From Gemmatimonadota bacterium (GTDB lineage: Bacteria > Latescibacterota > UBA2968), in assembly GCA_002727195.1 (NCBI GenBank), contig PBWH01000006.1, positions 195,018 through 259,017 on the forward strand: DNA of 64,000 nucleotides, read 5' to 3'. Below the pieces are notes generated by a model. It was not told where the DNA came from, searched no databases, and saw only the letters and a program-made list of their open reading frames with translations. Both the position numbers and the translations under genes were made by a program. Each line of letters opens with the position of its first letter. Positions within the stretch are counted from its first letter, which is position 1. Below, piece by piece: positions 24,369 through 35,100 of the stretch.

Positions 24369-26066
24369 GTGTCCGACCTTCCTGTACGACCCAGCCTCAG
24401 CAGTCTCCGCAAACAAGCAAAGTCCCTTCTGAGCAGCTATCGCGACGGTGTCGACGATGCGATGGCGGCTGTTCAAGAGCATCATCCCAAACCTGACGGG
24501 TTCTCTTCGCTGCGGGATGCCCAACTCGTCGTAGCCCGACAGTATGGCTACCCCAGTTGGGCGGAGCTGTGCGACGCTGCAGAAGCGGCACTGGATGCGG
24601 CGCGATCGATCGACGAGCGTGCAGACCTGTTCGCCGACCTGGCGTGCCTGTGCTATTCCCCAAACGACAACATCAGTCGTCGCGAGCGCGCCGCCAGGCT
24701 GGTGGAAGAAACACCCGACCTCACGCAGCATCACGTATACGCGGCGGCCGCTGCAGCGGACCTTCCCGCACTCACAAGTCACATCGAATCCGATCCGGAA
24801 TGTGTGAACCGGGTCGGCGGAATCCGATCGTGGCCTCCTCTTATGTATCTCGCCTACAGTCGTGTCTCCGTCAACGGCAGTGACCCTTTGACTGCGATGC
24901 AGGCGCTGATCGACGCGGGCGCCGACCCCACGTTCCACATAGACGGTACGAAACCTGCCGAACAGTCGACTCTGGGCGGGTGGTATTGGACTGCGCTGAC
25001 GGGGGTGATCGGAGAAGGGGAGAACGGGACCGTGCAGCAGTCCCCGCATCCGCAGGCGAAGGAACTCGCCACCATGCTGCTCGACGCCGGGGCAAGCCCC
25101 AACGATGGTCAGGGGCTCTACAACAGCATCTTTACGCCCGGCAATGAGTGGCTGGAGCTGCTGATTTCACGAGGGCTGTCTGCGGACGACCGTGTGATCC
25201 CCGAGGATCCTGAAGCGGAGAAGACACTCGACTACCAGCTTGCCCGTGCTGCCAAGGTCGGTCTCGTGGACCGTGCGAAATTCCTGCTCGAGAACGGGGC
25301 GGACCCACGGGGCGCTGACCGGACGTATACCGGCAAATCGTATGTGGAGATCGCGGTCGACAACGGCTTCGGTGAGATTCTCGACTTGCTCGTTGATCAC
25401 GGTGCAGAGCGTCCCGAATTGTCTGACGCAGACCGCTACCGAATCGCTGTTGTCGGCGGTGATGAGGTAGAAGCAAGACGGTTACTCGAGGGGGATCCCT
25501 CGCTGAGCGATCAGCCTGGCATGTTGATCCAGTCCGCCCATCAAGGTGAGATCGACCGGGTTCGGCTGATTCTCGACCTGGGATGCGATGTGAATGCCCG
25601 CAACCCCAACGGGAGGGCGGCCTTGCACGAAGCTGCGTGGAAAGGCGACCTGGAGATGATGCAGTTGCTGCTGGATCGTGGAGCGGAATGCGAGATTCGG
25701 TCGAACGATCACGACGCGACACCGATCGGGTTTGCCAATCACGCAGGACGACTCGAGGCGCGCGACTATCTGATCGAGCGAACGCGAGACGCCTACGACC
25801 TGGCTCGGTTCGGGAACACCTCCCGGCTTCTCGAGATTCTCGAGGAAGACGGGTCGAGGGCGAAGGTTGCGCTATCCAACGGGATGACGGCGCTACACGT
25901 CGTGCCGGAAACAGAGGATGCGGAAGCTGTGATCGACAAGCTGATCGCCAGTGGCGCGGACATCGACAAGAAGAATGATGACGGTAAGACACCGTTGGCT
26001 TCGGCAGAAGCCAGTGATCGATCTCGAGTCGCCGAGTTACTCAGGGCCAGAGGCGCCACTGTGTAA
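24369..26066 (+). CDS. Ankyrin-repeat protein
   Basis: 565-aa soluble protein. The N-terminal 75 residues contain LRKQAKSLLSSYRDG and DAQLVVARQYGYPSWAEL, a helical module often found ahead of ankyrin repeats in environmental bacteria. From about residue 95 onward it is built of ankyrin-type repeats; clear copies include LIDAGADPTFH, LLENGADPRGADRTYTG, LILDLGCDVNARNPNGRAALHEAAWKG, LLLDRGAECEIRSND and IASGADIDKKNDDGKTPL. It has no signal peptide or membrane segment. The start is GTG 24369 with AAAGGAGG seven bases upstream. A protein-protein interaction role is expected; no partner is evident from neighbours. Confidence 0.88.
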   Translation: MSDLPVRPSLSSLRKQAKSLLSSYRDGVDDAMAAVQEHHPKPDGFSSLRDAQLVVARQYGYPSWAELCDAAEAALDAARSIDERADLFADLACLCYSPNDNISRRERAARLVEETPDLTQHHVYAAAAAADLPALTSHIESDPECVNRVGGIRSWPPLMYLAYSRVSVNGSDPLTAMQALIDAGADPTFHIDGTKPAEQSTLGGWYWTALTGVIGEGENGTVQQSPHPQAKELATMLLDAGASPNDGQGLYNSIFTPGNEWLELLISRGLSADDRVIPEDPEAEKTLDYQLARAAKVGLVDRAKFLLENGADPRGADRTYTGKSYVEIAVDNGFGEILDLLVDHGAERPELSDADRYRIAVVGGDEVEARRLLEGDPSLSDQPGMLIQSAHQGEIDRVRLILDLGCDVNARNPNGRAALHEAAWKGDLEMMQLLLDRGAECEIRSNDHDATPIGFANHAGRLEARDYLIERTRDAYDLARFGNTSRLLEILEEDGSRAKVALSNGMTALHVVPETEDAEAVIDKLIASGADIDKKNDDGKTPLASAEASDRSRVAELLRARGATV

Positions 26067-26090
26067 CCGTCTGGACAGGCGGGAACGACA

Positions 26091-26130
26091 AGGGCCAGAT
26101 CGCCGTCGGAACGGATGGCGGTCTGGCCCT
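26091..26130. terminator. Bidirectional terminator between convergent genes
   Basis: AGGGCCAGATCGCC (26091-26104) pairs with GGCGGTCTGGCCCT (26117-26130), 14 pairs with one wobble and a 12-base loop. It lies between the 3' ends of the ankyrin gene and the secreted peptidase gene. The flanking T-runs are poor. Confidence 0.55.
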
Positions 26131-26151
26131 GTGCGTTTCAGGAATCGAATG

Positions 26152-27708
26152 CTAGAAGGACTTACCGAAGTGTGAGGCGAATATCAGGAAGTCTGAGAAG
26201 TTGATGGCGTGGTCGGTGTTGTAGTCGTAGGTGGGGTTGTATCCGAGGCGGCCGGCCACAGTGCTGAAGTGCTCGGCGAAACGGAGGAAGTCGTTGAAAT
26301 CGACATCCCCATCTCGATCCGAGTCTGTTGCTTGCGGTGTTCCTGCCTGGAGCGTGCTCGGCGAGAAGGAAAGCGCATAGTCCTCCCCGGTGCCCGACGT
26401 GCTTGTAACGGCAACAGCCTGAAGGCCTGATGTATACAGAGAGGCAGTGGTCTGGCTGCCAGGATCGGCGGCGATCGAGATCTGTCCGGTCTCGTCGGGA
26501 TCACTCAGCATCAACGTCGCGACGACCGTATTGTCCCCGAGACTCTCGAGTGTCACGTCATACTTCCCGGGCTGATCTAGCTGCAGATAATCCGATCCCC
26601 AGAGCCTTGCTTTTCGCACGATCCGTTTCGATGTGCTGACCGTATCCCGATCAACCTGTCCCAGCGTGATCCGGTCGTACCCGAATTTCCCATCGGCGTC
26701 GAACCAGGTTGCCGCAGACCAGTCGAAGAACAGCTCGTCGTATCTGACATCTCCAATCGTTTCCAGGATCGCGTTAACGCCATCGATGCCGTTCGTGTCG
26801 TTCGCGACCAGGGCGCTGAGTCCCGACTCGCCGAATCGCTGCGCGAAGTAGGCGAAGAACAGGAACGTCTGGTCGAAGTCGAAGGGCAGGTCTTCCCAGA
26901 TGGTCAGGCTGTTGTTCGGTGCAATCAGGAAGGTCTCGCCCGCAGTTTCCGTCGTGTCTTTGTAGCCGCAGGCGAGCTCGGCATACTCTGCGCAGCCTTC
27001 GTCGACCCACTTGTCCTCGTCAGGATCGCCCGCCCAGTGGATCATGTGCTGGAACTCGTGCGCCAGCGTAGCTTTCGCGAGGTCATCACCGATTTCGAGC
27101 GGGTTGACGTCGATGTAGACGATCTCGCGCATCGCCTGACCCGTCTGGTTGTTCGTGTCGAAGTAGCCGATCACCGTGGTCCCGGTGAACGGTGAGTCGA
27201 GCACGTCGAGAAGGACGATCAGGATTCGTGGATCACCGTCGACATCGGGTGGGGCGCCGAACAGCTCGGTCGTGATGTCGTAGATGCCCCGATTCGGGTC
27301 GCGAGCCGTCGCGTTATCGAAGGCGTTGCCGAGTGCCTCCAGGCGTGACTGGTCGACTCGTGGTCCATCCCAGATCACATCCTCGACGAAGACATACGCG
27401 TGGTCGCCGACGTAGCGACAGGTTGTGGTTGTTGTGTAGAGGCCGCCGCCGATCAGTTGGAAGCTGTAGGCAGGGACCGTCAGGTTGTCGCCCACACGGA
27501 AGGGACCCCTAACCTGCTTGGTCAGCGGCTGAGAAGACTGGGTGGCGCGTGGAATGAGGTGGGTGCCGGAGATGGGGCGTTGGCCGTGAAGCGGGGTGGC
27601 AAAGAGAACGAAGAAGAGCAAGGCCAGACCGGATCGCGTGCCATAGCCGGTCGTCCTTTGATACGACCTGCTCATCTGCCGCGCGTTGGATAGTCCGGAT
27701 TTATTCAT
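26152..27708 (-). CDS. Secreted metallopeptidase (M30/hyicolysin-like) with C-terminal dockerin-like repeats
   Basis: 518-aa secreted protein. The signal region is near residues 26-43 (SGLALLFFVLFATPLHGQ). A zinc-peptidase motif HEFQHMIHW lies at 217-225 with a downstream WVDEG glutamate (about 237), as in M30-type peptidases; spacing and residues look intact. The C-terminus (about 450-518) has two calcium-loop repeats, DSDRDGDVDFNDFLRFAEHF and DYNTDHAINFSDFLIFASHF. These are dockerin-like repeats often used for attachment or stability in secreted proteins of environmental phyla. ATG 27708 is the start. It lies in the minus-strand group of exported proteins. Function is probably extracellular proteolysis. 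Confidence 0.8.
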   Translation of the reverse strand: MNKSGLSNARQMSRSYQRTTGYGTRSGLALLFFVLFATPLHGQRPISGTHLIPRATQSSQPLTKQVRGPFRVGDNLTVPAYSFQLIGGGLYTTTTTCRYVGDHAYVFVEDVIWDGPRVDQSRLEALGNAFDNATARDPNRGIYDITTELFGAPPDVDGDPRILIVLLDVLDSPFTGTTVIGYFDTNNQTGQAMREIVYIDVNPLEIGDDLAKATLAHEFQHMIHWAGDPDEDKWVDEGCAEYAELACGYKDTTETAGETFLIAPNNSLTIWEDLPFDFDQTFLFFAYFAQRFGESGLSALVANDTNGIDGVNAILETIGDVRYDELFFDWSAATWFDADGKFGYDRITLGQVDRDTVSTSKRIVRKARLWGSDYLQLDQPGKYDVTLESLGDNTVVATLMLSDPDETGQISIAADPGSQTTASLYTSGLQAVAVTSTSGTGEDYALSFSPSTLQAGTPQATDSDRDGDVDFNDFLRFAEHFSTVAGRLGYNPTYDYNTDHAINFSDFLIFASHFGKSF

Positions 27709-27740
27709 GCTACGAGGTTACTCAGGATGACCGGTGGGTG

Positions 27741-28373
27741 CTAGAACGAAGTGCGCAGACTGGCGTGCAGGCCTGAACCGGGGGCTGGTACAACGTTCAA
27801 GGTCACGGGGCGGGGGAGCGTTTTCCGTGCGATGTGGGAGGCATTGATGGCACTGGCGAAACGGTTGAAGACCAGGCCGCCTACGAACAACATGCCCTTC
27901 TGACGTGCTGAGTTGGCTTTCCGTCTGAGGACACGAAATTGGCTGCGGGATTCGTCGGCGTCCCATTCCCACGTGTTCGCGGGGGTCTCGTCCAGGAGGT
28001 CCGCATTCTCTCCACCCACAAAGCGTTCGTGGGTGTTGCGTGCGTAGATGCTCTGATAGGCCTGCACTTCTTCCAGAAACGTGTCTGACTTGCCGTCCGT
28101 ACTCAGACCAGCGTGAGTGGCCGCGTAGGAACGGACGTTGTCTTTACGGGAGGATTCCAGATGCTCGAACAGAATCAGACCGGACCACAGGCTGGCTTCC
28201 GTGAAGAGGAAGAATCGGCCGGACCTGGATCCTCCGGCATAGAGCTCACCGAGCCCAGGAACCAGAATGGACAGGAAGGCAGCGGCCTTCGGGTTTCTCT
28301 GTTCGGTCTGGGCTGACACTGTCAGCGGACAAAGGCTCATCGCAAGGATGATGGTAAGGAGCTTATTCTTCAT
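27741..28373 (-). CDS. DUF5683-like envelope protein (copy 2)
   Basis: 210-aa exported protein with a signal peptide (KNKLLTIILAMSLCPLTVSAQ) and the characteristic segment NPKAAAFLSILVPGLGELYAGG. That segment resembles DUF5683/TM2-like regions in which a glycine-proline hydrophobic hairpin precedes GxLYxG. A second hydrophobic patch lies near residues 150-170. The protein ends in a short beta-like tail. It is paralogous to the next gene upstream, 10 bases away. Function unknown; envelope location is likely. Confidence 0.7.
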   Translation of the reverse strand: MKNKLLTIILAMSLCPLTVSAQTEQRNPKAAAFLSILVPGLGELYAGGSRSGRFFLFTEASLWSGLILFEHLESSRKDNVRSYAATHAGLSTDGKSDTFLEEVQAYQSIYARNTHERFVGGENADLLDETPANTWEWDADESRSQFRVLRRKANSARQKGMLFVGGLVFNRFASAINASHIARKTLPRPVTLNVVPAPGSGLHASLRTSF

Positions 28374-28383
28374 CTGCGTGTGC

Positions 28384-29085
28384 TTAGAACCTTGCTGAAA
28401 GAACTGCGGTTAAGCCTTCGCGGCCGCTGGGTGACACTGGTGAAAGACCGACCCAGACCCTGTTCTCCGCGCCCCACTTCTGCTTGGTATACGCCGACGC
28501 GTGTATCGCGCTGATCACGTGGTTGACGACCGTCAGCCCGATCACGACGGACGCCCGCTTGAGTTGCTTGTTACTGTCGTTGCGCATCGTTTCGTATTGC
28601 TGCTGGATCGACGAAGAAACCTGCTGGTTGTTGACGTCGAGCTGCTGATTCGCCACATCGCTCCAGCCGTAGATGAACTGCGCGTATTTGCCGATCAGCT
28701 CGTAATACTGTTGGATGTCTTCCTGCTTGGTCGGAAGTGTCTCCGTCTCGATGTAGCGCGAACCCGTGGAGGCATTGAAGGCCTGCCACTCCCGATACCT
28801 CGCCTCGTTCCAGTTCTGGTCGGCGAACTGTCGGAACTCTGTTCGTAGGTCGGCCCCATTGCTGCGCCAGTTCGCCCACGCTAACCACGTGAGCGCTTCT
28901 ACACCGAGAAACCCGGCCGCACGATACTTCGCGCCCGAGTAATACTCACCCCATCCTGGAACGAGCAGCGACATGAAGAAGGCTTTCTTCGGTGACTTCT
29001 CTGCAGTTTGGCCGTGGGCTGCAGTGGCCATCAGGACTGCAAGCGCAATCGAGGTCAGCGTGTGTGAGAGACGCGTTCGGGTCAC
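28384..29085 (-). CDS. DUF5683-like envelope protein (copy 1)
   Basis: 233-aa paralog of the downstream gene, with signal peptide ending AAHGQ and the shared segment SPKKAFFMSLLVPGWGEYYSG. A central Gln/Asn-rich helical part (about residues 115-165, QQYYELIGKY, QQLDVNNQQV) follows, then a hydrophobic stretch VIGLTVVNHVISAIHASAY. It starts at GTG 29085, overlapping the upstream stop as GTGA, with GGAGCC ahead. Unknown function; probably works with the outer-membrane proteins encoded next to it. Confidence 0.72.
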   Translation of the reverse strand: MTRTRLSHTLTSIALAVLMATAAHGQTAEKSPKKAFFMSLLVPGWGEYYSGAKYRAAGFLGVEALTWLAWANWRSNGADLRTEFRQFADQNWNEARYREWQAFNASTGSRYIETETLPTKQEDIQQYYELIGKYAQFIYGWSDVANQQLDVNNQQVSSSIQQQYETMRNDSNKQLKRASVVIGLTVVNHVISAIHASAYTKQKWGAENRVWVGLSPVSPSGREGLTAVLSARF

Positions 29086-32000
29086 GGTGTGGCTCCTACG
29101 GTCGGGAAGAATCCGAACAACATGGTGAAGTAGAGTTTCAGACCGCTTTTCTCGAGGGATTCACCAACCTCGGTCAGCGGAACGTTGTCGAACCCGTACG
29201 CGATATCGAAGCTGAGTCGCGCAGGATAATCGTAGAACAGATTCGCATCGTAGCGGAACTGAATGCCGGCGTCCTTCTTCCAGCCTCGCTCGAGCAGGTC
29301 GTCGTCAGGGGTGCCGTCCCACGCCCTGCCCATTCCTCCGTAGAGTGACGCATAGAATTGGTTCGAGTAGAGCGGGCCGGTTTGCTTGTTGATCCCTCTC
29401 CATAACGGGAGGCTCCATGCCCCCCGGATCATCGCCGCACGACTGCCTTCGAGACTGAAGAAGGTGTAGCCCTTCATCAGGGGCAGGCCGCCCAGACGGA
29501 AGTCGAAATAGCCGTCAGCACCTTCGTCATTGACGCCATCACTCATCCAGCCACCGAACAGCCTGAGTCCGATAGCCGTCTCACCCGGCCCCTTCAGATA
29601 CTCGTTCCAGTCGAGCGAGACCTCGTTATAGAAGAAGTTCTGGAACTGCTCGATGACGATCGTCGTGTTCGGCTCGAAGCCTTTGAGAAAGAAATCAAAG
29701 TGGCGGTTGTATCGGAAGAAAATATCCCGTCCGCCGGTCGGGCTGATGTCGGAACGGATGGCCGGCGGTGTGGTGTTGTAGTGGTAGGAGAACGCCAGGT
29801 TGATCCCGTTCAGGAACGTGGCGCCTACCACCCCGCGGTTCTGTCCATTGAACCGAGATTGGTCGACGGAGTTCCCGAAACGATTGTAGTCGGCGTGGAA
29901 GTCGATCGTGCTGCCCGTGCCCAGCTGTCGGCGCATTCCCAACGAGGCACCGTTCAGCGAAAAGTTCCGGCTGAAGACGCGTCCGTCACGGTCCCGGTCG
30001 AAGATGTCTTCCTCGACGTGATGCGTCACGCGGAATGCGTTCAGGTAGATCGTCGGCTTCCACCCCTTGTACTCATATGAAGCGAACAGCTCGAGGTCGC
30101 GGTCGTGTGAGAGCAAGCCCTGAACCCACATGGTCTGCTTGCCGAGTGCCTCGGACGAGAAGAGATAGAAGCCGCCCTTGAGCTTACCGACGTCGAGCGC
30201 GATCCGGGGTGATATCGAGAAGCCCATGAAAGCTGTTTCATACGCCTTCGTATCCATCGCGGGAGGTGCTTCGGCCGCAAGAGGCGCAGCGCGATCGGTG
30301 GAGAATGTGCCGGCAGGCATCTGCTCCCAGACCCCCTGGCCGTCGATCGTTCGGATCTCGTATCCTGTTGCGCCATAGTGCGAGAAGGCAATTTGGCCGT
30401 CGGAAGCCCTCACATCCGGAGAGAGCGCGCCGCCCAATACCCGCGTGATACGGTGAACGATCCCGCTCTCGAGATCGAGGTGAAAGAGATCGAAGATGCC
30501 GTCCTGGTCTGACGCGAAGACGAGACCCTTGCCGTCCGGCGTCCATCGCGGATCTCGATCGGTCGCGAAAGAGGAGACGAGATAGCTCCAGTCTTCGCCG
30601 TCTGCGGGCATCACGCCAATGCTCCGGTCACCGTCGGGCGTAAAGATGGAGAACGCGATCCGGCTGCCGTCCGGAGACCAGTCCGGCGTGTGGATCTGTG
30701 TGCCGTCGTCGAATTGGGTGAGCGACCTTGACGCGCCGGTCTCGATGTCGAGTACGGCGAGGTTGTTCGTGCCGCCCCGGTTGTGAACGTAAACGAGGCT
30801 GGATTCATCAGGGCTGTATCCCGGATGTGCCGCTCGCCCGTCCTGTGTCAGCCGTTCGAATCGGGATGGCATCGCCGCGCTCAGACCCACTTTCGCCTTC
30901 GCCGTCTGCCACGCAGTCAGCCCGGACGAATCGGAAATCGTGGCTGCGTAGAGGTCCCAGTATCGCGAGCCCTGTTTGTTCGGCTGGCTGCGGTTCGTGT
31001 AGACGAGCCGGTCACCCGAGCTGTGCCAGTCAAAGGCCGTTCTGGCGCCGCCGATCGCCTTCTTGGAACTGTCCTCCAGCGTGTAGACCATCAGGGCCGT
31101 TCGGCCGTAGTCTGAGCCTGCATTCGTAAGGAACGCGATTCGGTCGCCCTCTGGTGACCATCGCGGGTGCAGGTTCATGTAACCGTCGTCGAAGACGAGG
31201 TCGCCCTCGACCATACGGTCCGTTCTCGCCGCTTTCTGTAGTTCGTATCGCTCACGGAGCGCAGACTTCCAGTCGTCGTAGAGCGCCTGTCCATCCTTAC
31301 CCAGTACGGATTCGAGGGCGCCGTTGAAGTCGTAGCGCCACCCGGGCTTCATGGCTCGGAAGAGATCCCTGAGTGACTGCTCCCCGTACTCGTTCACGAT
31401 GTGCAGTGTCAACCCGTACCCGTGGTCGTAGACGTTCTCGAACCCAAGACCCGTCTTGGCACCGAAGACGCCCATCTCGTCGTAGGTGAGCATGCTGTCG
31501 TTGAGCAGCGCCTGTCGCAGGATCATATCTCGGTGGCTGTCCCACACGTCGTACTGGGCACCAGCTGCCATATACTGAGCCGTGCCTTCCGTGAACCAGG
31601 GCGGCGCGATCTCCGACGGATAGATCACCGAGGCGATCGCGTTCGGGAATCCGGTCGTTACATCTTCACGCCGGTTCTCCGCCTGATACAGGAACGTCTG
31701 CAGATACAGGCCTTGCATACGACCGGACATCTTCCGGCCGGTTTGCGTGTTGACGAGATGTGTGAACTCGTGGGTGAGAATGTTCCGTACCCAATCCGTC
31801 TTTGCGCCGCGCAGGTCGAAGTCGTGCGTGATACCCGTCGCCCAGAAGTCGATCGTGTTGGTCGTCGGGTAGAAGGCGCTCCGGTTCATGTCGTCGACAT
31901 CACGACATAGGATGCGCGGCTTGCCGGCCGGCTCGAACGCATATAGAGACGTAATCGGACCGTAGACCTCCTCAGAGATGTTCGCGACGCGCTGTGCGAA

Positions 32001-32162
32001 CGCATCGAGTCCGGTGTGATACGTGATCGTGAAGTGCTCGGTCTCGATGTCGAACCATTCCAGTTCCGGGTGGTTCGTCTCGCTGAAGAACTGAGCGTTT
32101 ACGGGCCCGGTTAGTAGGGCCAAGAAGGCGGCCACAGCCACGTGTCGGAGGAGCGTTCGCAT
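29082..32162 (-). CDS. Peptidase-MA-like / TolB-type propeller / outer-membrane barrel fusion protein
   Basis: 1026-aa exported protein with signal peptide (to about residue 24). Residues 30-290 form a peptidase-MA-like domain with HEFTH at 131-135 and a downstream WFTEGTAQYM glutamate, so the zinc site looks intact. Residues 320-620 contain PD40/WD40-like blades (for example HPRWSPEGDRIAFLTNAG, HPGYSPDESSLVYVHN and TPDWSPDGSRIAFSI). From about 650 to the end, alternating aromatic strands (FYLFSSEALGKQ, LELFASYEYKGW ... LKLYFTMLFGFF) form a C-terminal outer-membrane barrel ending near the carboxyl terminus. It overlaps the DUF5683 gene by GTGA. It is probably a surface or periplasmic protease anchored in the outer membrane. 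Confidence 0.78.
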   Translation of the reverse strand: MRTLLRHVAVAAFLALLTGPVNAQFFSETNHPELEWFDIETEHFTITYHTGLDAFAQRVANISEEVYGPITSLYAFEPAGKPRILCRDVDDMNRSAFYPTTNTIDFWATGITHDFDLRGAKTDWVRNILTHEFTHLVNTQTGRKMSGRMQGLYLQTFLYQAENRREDVTTGFPNAIASVIYPSEIAPPWFTEGTAQYMAAGAQYDVWDSHRDMILRQALLNDSMLTYDEMGVFGAKTGLGFENVYDHGYGLTLHIVNEYGEQSLRDLFRAMKPGWRYDFNGALESVLGKDGQALYDDWKSALRERYELQKAARTDRMVEGDLVFDDGYMNLHPRWSPEGDRIAFLTNAGSDYGRTALMVYTLEDSSKKAIGGARTAFDWHSSGDRLVYTNRSQPNKQGSRYWDLYAATISDSSGLTAWQTAKAKVGLSAAMPSRFERLTQDGRAAHPGYSPDESSLVYVHNRGGTNNLAVLDIETGASRSLTQFDDGTQIHTPDWSPDGSRIAFSIFTPDGDRSIGVMPADGEDWSYLVSSFATDRDPRWTPDGKGLVFASDQDGIFDLFHLDLESGIVHRITRVLGGALSPDVRASDGQIAFSHYGATGYEIRTIDGQGVWEQMPAGTFSTDRAAPLAAEAPPAMDTKAYETAFMGFSISPRIALDVGKLKGGFYLFSSEALGKQTMWVQGLLSHDRDLELFASYEYKGWKPTIYLNAFRVTHHVEEDIFDRDRDGRVFSRNFSLNGASLGMRRQLGTGSTIDFHADYNRFGNSVDQSRFNGQNRGVVGATFLNGINLAFSYHYNTTPPAIRSDISPTGGRDIFFRYNRHFDFFLKGFEPNTTIVIEQFQNFFYNEVSLDWNEYLKGPGETAIGLRLFGGWMSDGVNDEGADGYFDFRLGGLPLMKGYTFFSLEGSRAAMIRGAWSLPLWRGINKQTGPLYSNQFYASLYGGMGRAWDGTPDDDLLERGWKKDAGIQFRYDANLFYDYPARLSFDIAYGFDNVPLTEVGESLEKSGLKLYFTMLFGFFPTVGATP

Positions 32163-35100
32163 CAGCGTATGATCGCCGTCTTGATGAACTGAGTCTGACT
32201 ACGGCTGCCGTTGGTCGCCTCGAGACGGCAGATGTAGATCCCGCTGCCGTAGTCGGACGTGTCCCAGCGGATTTCGTTGTCTGTGTCCGCGTCGGTACGA
32301 GTCGCAGCGATGCGATCGACGATCCGGCCCACGGCGTCCAGGACGATCAGTTCGACGTCCGCTTCCTCTGACAGGTAAAACCGGACGAACGCTTCCTGGC
32401 CCCGTATCGGGTTCGGGTAGCAGTAGGACTTCGAAGCAGGCAGGAGTTCAGTCGTTTCCGGGGGAGGCGTGATCGCTCCGACGGACCGGCTTTTGTTCCC
32501 GTTGCTCGCGTCGCTACCCGACTCACCCCAGTAGACGGTGTTGCCCGTGAGCGATGGGTCGAGTCGGTCCAGGTGCCAGAGATGGGCAGAACCGGATTCG
32601 GTAAACGCGACCAGTTCGAGCAGGCCATCCCCATCCAGGTCGCTGATCAACGGTGAGGTCGATACGGCGCCGGCTGCGAGGATCGGGAAACCGGGTAGAG
32701 CCGTTCCAGATGCATTCAGCGCGTAGATCGCGCCCGTTCCGGTGGCGATGATCAGGTCGGTCGTGCCGTCACCATCGAAGTCGCCCGTTACCGGGGGGGC
32801 CTGGATGAGGCCGACGTTGTCTTTCAACGGAAGAGGAATCGGTGTGTCCGACTGAGGGATGCCGTTGTATCGAACGACCCAGACCCTACCGTCTCCTCCG
32901 AACAGAATCTCGTGGCGACCGTCTCCATCCAGGTCTGTCAGGATGTGAGATGAACCGGCGCCTCCGTTGACGGGACGGCTGACTGTGGGGTCCTGGTCTT
33001 GTCCGAAGATGGATACCGATCCGTCTCGGGAGAGCGCGATGGCTTCGTCTCCGCCGGATTCGTCCAGGTTGCGCACCAGGATCGCGCCGACGGGTTCATC
33101 TACTGCCCCCAGGTTGGAGACAGTACCGGTCACGTCGATACTGGAGATCTGACCGGAGGCATCCAGGGCGATCAGTTCATTGCCGCCGTTCCCGTCCACA
33201 TCGCCGAAGCTAAGGCCGACGATTGCGCTCAAACCGATGCGAGCTTCGCCAGACGGTCCGCCAAACACACCCCAGCGTACCGATCCATCCGCGTGTCCCC
33301 AGACGTCAGTCGACCCGATCTCCGGAAAGGGCGCGATCAGTGGCATCGTCGAGGGTGCTGCGATATCGGCAGGCGCCGACCGTCCATCGGACCACATCGC
33401 GGCTGAAATCCCATCGGTAAACAGGATGTCTAAGCCCGGAGATCCGTCAACCGGACCAAGGGCCGGTGTGCGGGTGGCTTCGTAGCCCGCCAGAGGCCGC
33501 TCGCTTCCCGTGAGTGTCCAGGCCGAACCTTCAGCGTTCAGAATCGTCATCACGCCTTCGATCGAGCCAGCCTTGGGTGCGATGCCAGTCAGAGCATTCG
33601 TCTGACGCCTCGGCCAGTCGTCCTGTTGCTGTGTGAACCGTATGGCGATGTCCATGACCTCGCCTGGCGCGCTCAGCACTTCAATCTCGATGCCAGAGGC
33701 ATAGCCCAGGTTGTTCGCAGTGCTGGGGGTCGTGTCGGGACCAATCCGTGTCAAGTTGCCGACGTAGTACGGATCTAGAGGCCCACCGGAAATATCCGAG
33801 AAGGAGATGATCCCGCTCGTGATGACCCGGCTCGCAGACGTGTTGCCGATGTCTTCCAGGCCGTCCGCCTCTTCTAGGGCAATGCCCTTTCGGTATAACC
33901 CGACAAGCCCGTCGAAGTGCGTCCTGAAATCGATGTTGCTGTTCACCGCTTTACCATCGACACTCCCGCGAACAACCGCATCGTCGACGTGCCAGATCAG
34001 GATTCCTGATCCGGGGATAAACGCGTCGTAGTCGTCGTTGGACGTCCAGACGCCCGAAGTCCCGTTCGAGAACGTGATCGTGGGGCGCCGGCCCTCTATG
34101 GCCAGGCGGGACATTCTGTTTTCGATCAGGAAGTACTCGTCCGCCGTGATAGGGACGCGGACGGCACGTGGTGCAGTCGACGCCGAGTGAGATGAGGCGA
34201 CGGAAAGGGTCGTGTCCTGACGCACCTCGACCGGCTCGAGCCAGCCCAGCCGGGCGCGTGACCACGCGGTCAACAGGGAAGGGATGTATCCGACGAGCAG
34301 GGTGTCAGACGGATCACCGGACAGATTGCTCAAGCCCAGCCGCGCGGAGGAACCGAAGGCGATGTTCCCCGTGTCCATGAGACTCCAGTCGCCGATTGCG
34401 GGGAGTCCGTCCTCGGGATTGTCCAGTCGCGGTAAGCCCAGCTGATTCGCATAGAAGCGGGCAAGGATCCCGTTCAATCCTGCGCGACCGTCCCGGCCAC
34501 CTGCCTCGGGTACCAGCATGCCGCTTTCGATCGAACGCCCACCTCCGTCGACAACGATCGGTCCTTGTATATACGTGTTGAGGTCATCCAGGTCGATGAA
34601 GGCAGAGGTGATGTCGTTCAGCTCGTTGCTGGACTCGCCCCCGAGACCGGCGTGGATAACGATGACGTCCGTGTAGTCGGGAAAATCGAGCGCGGCCCCC
34701 TCCTGAGCGTCGGCGGCGAGGATTCCGTCACGGAAGAGTTCGACGATCCGCTGATTGATCTCTTGGCGCGTTCGCCCGTTGCCATACTCGATCAGCGGTT
34801 TCTCGAGGACGTAGCTGTCGTTCTCCCCGGCCGGGAGGACGTCGTATTCGATCTGGAGACGCCCGCCCGACACCGTCCCGAAATAATGGGCAAGCGCCTG
34901 CATATGGGCCTGGAAGTAGGAGCGATTGTGCGGGGGCGTGTCGAACGGGAAGCGGAAGTCGGCAGAAGCCTCTTCGAACGTACGAAGGTCGAAGGTACCG
35001 TCGCCACTGGTGGTCTCGTCGTCAGGCGACTCCTGCGGGAACGAGACACGGAGCGCGAGCACACGGCGCACCTCGACGGTCTGGGCGAGAGGGTTGCCCG

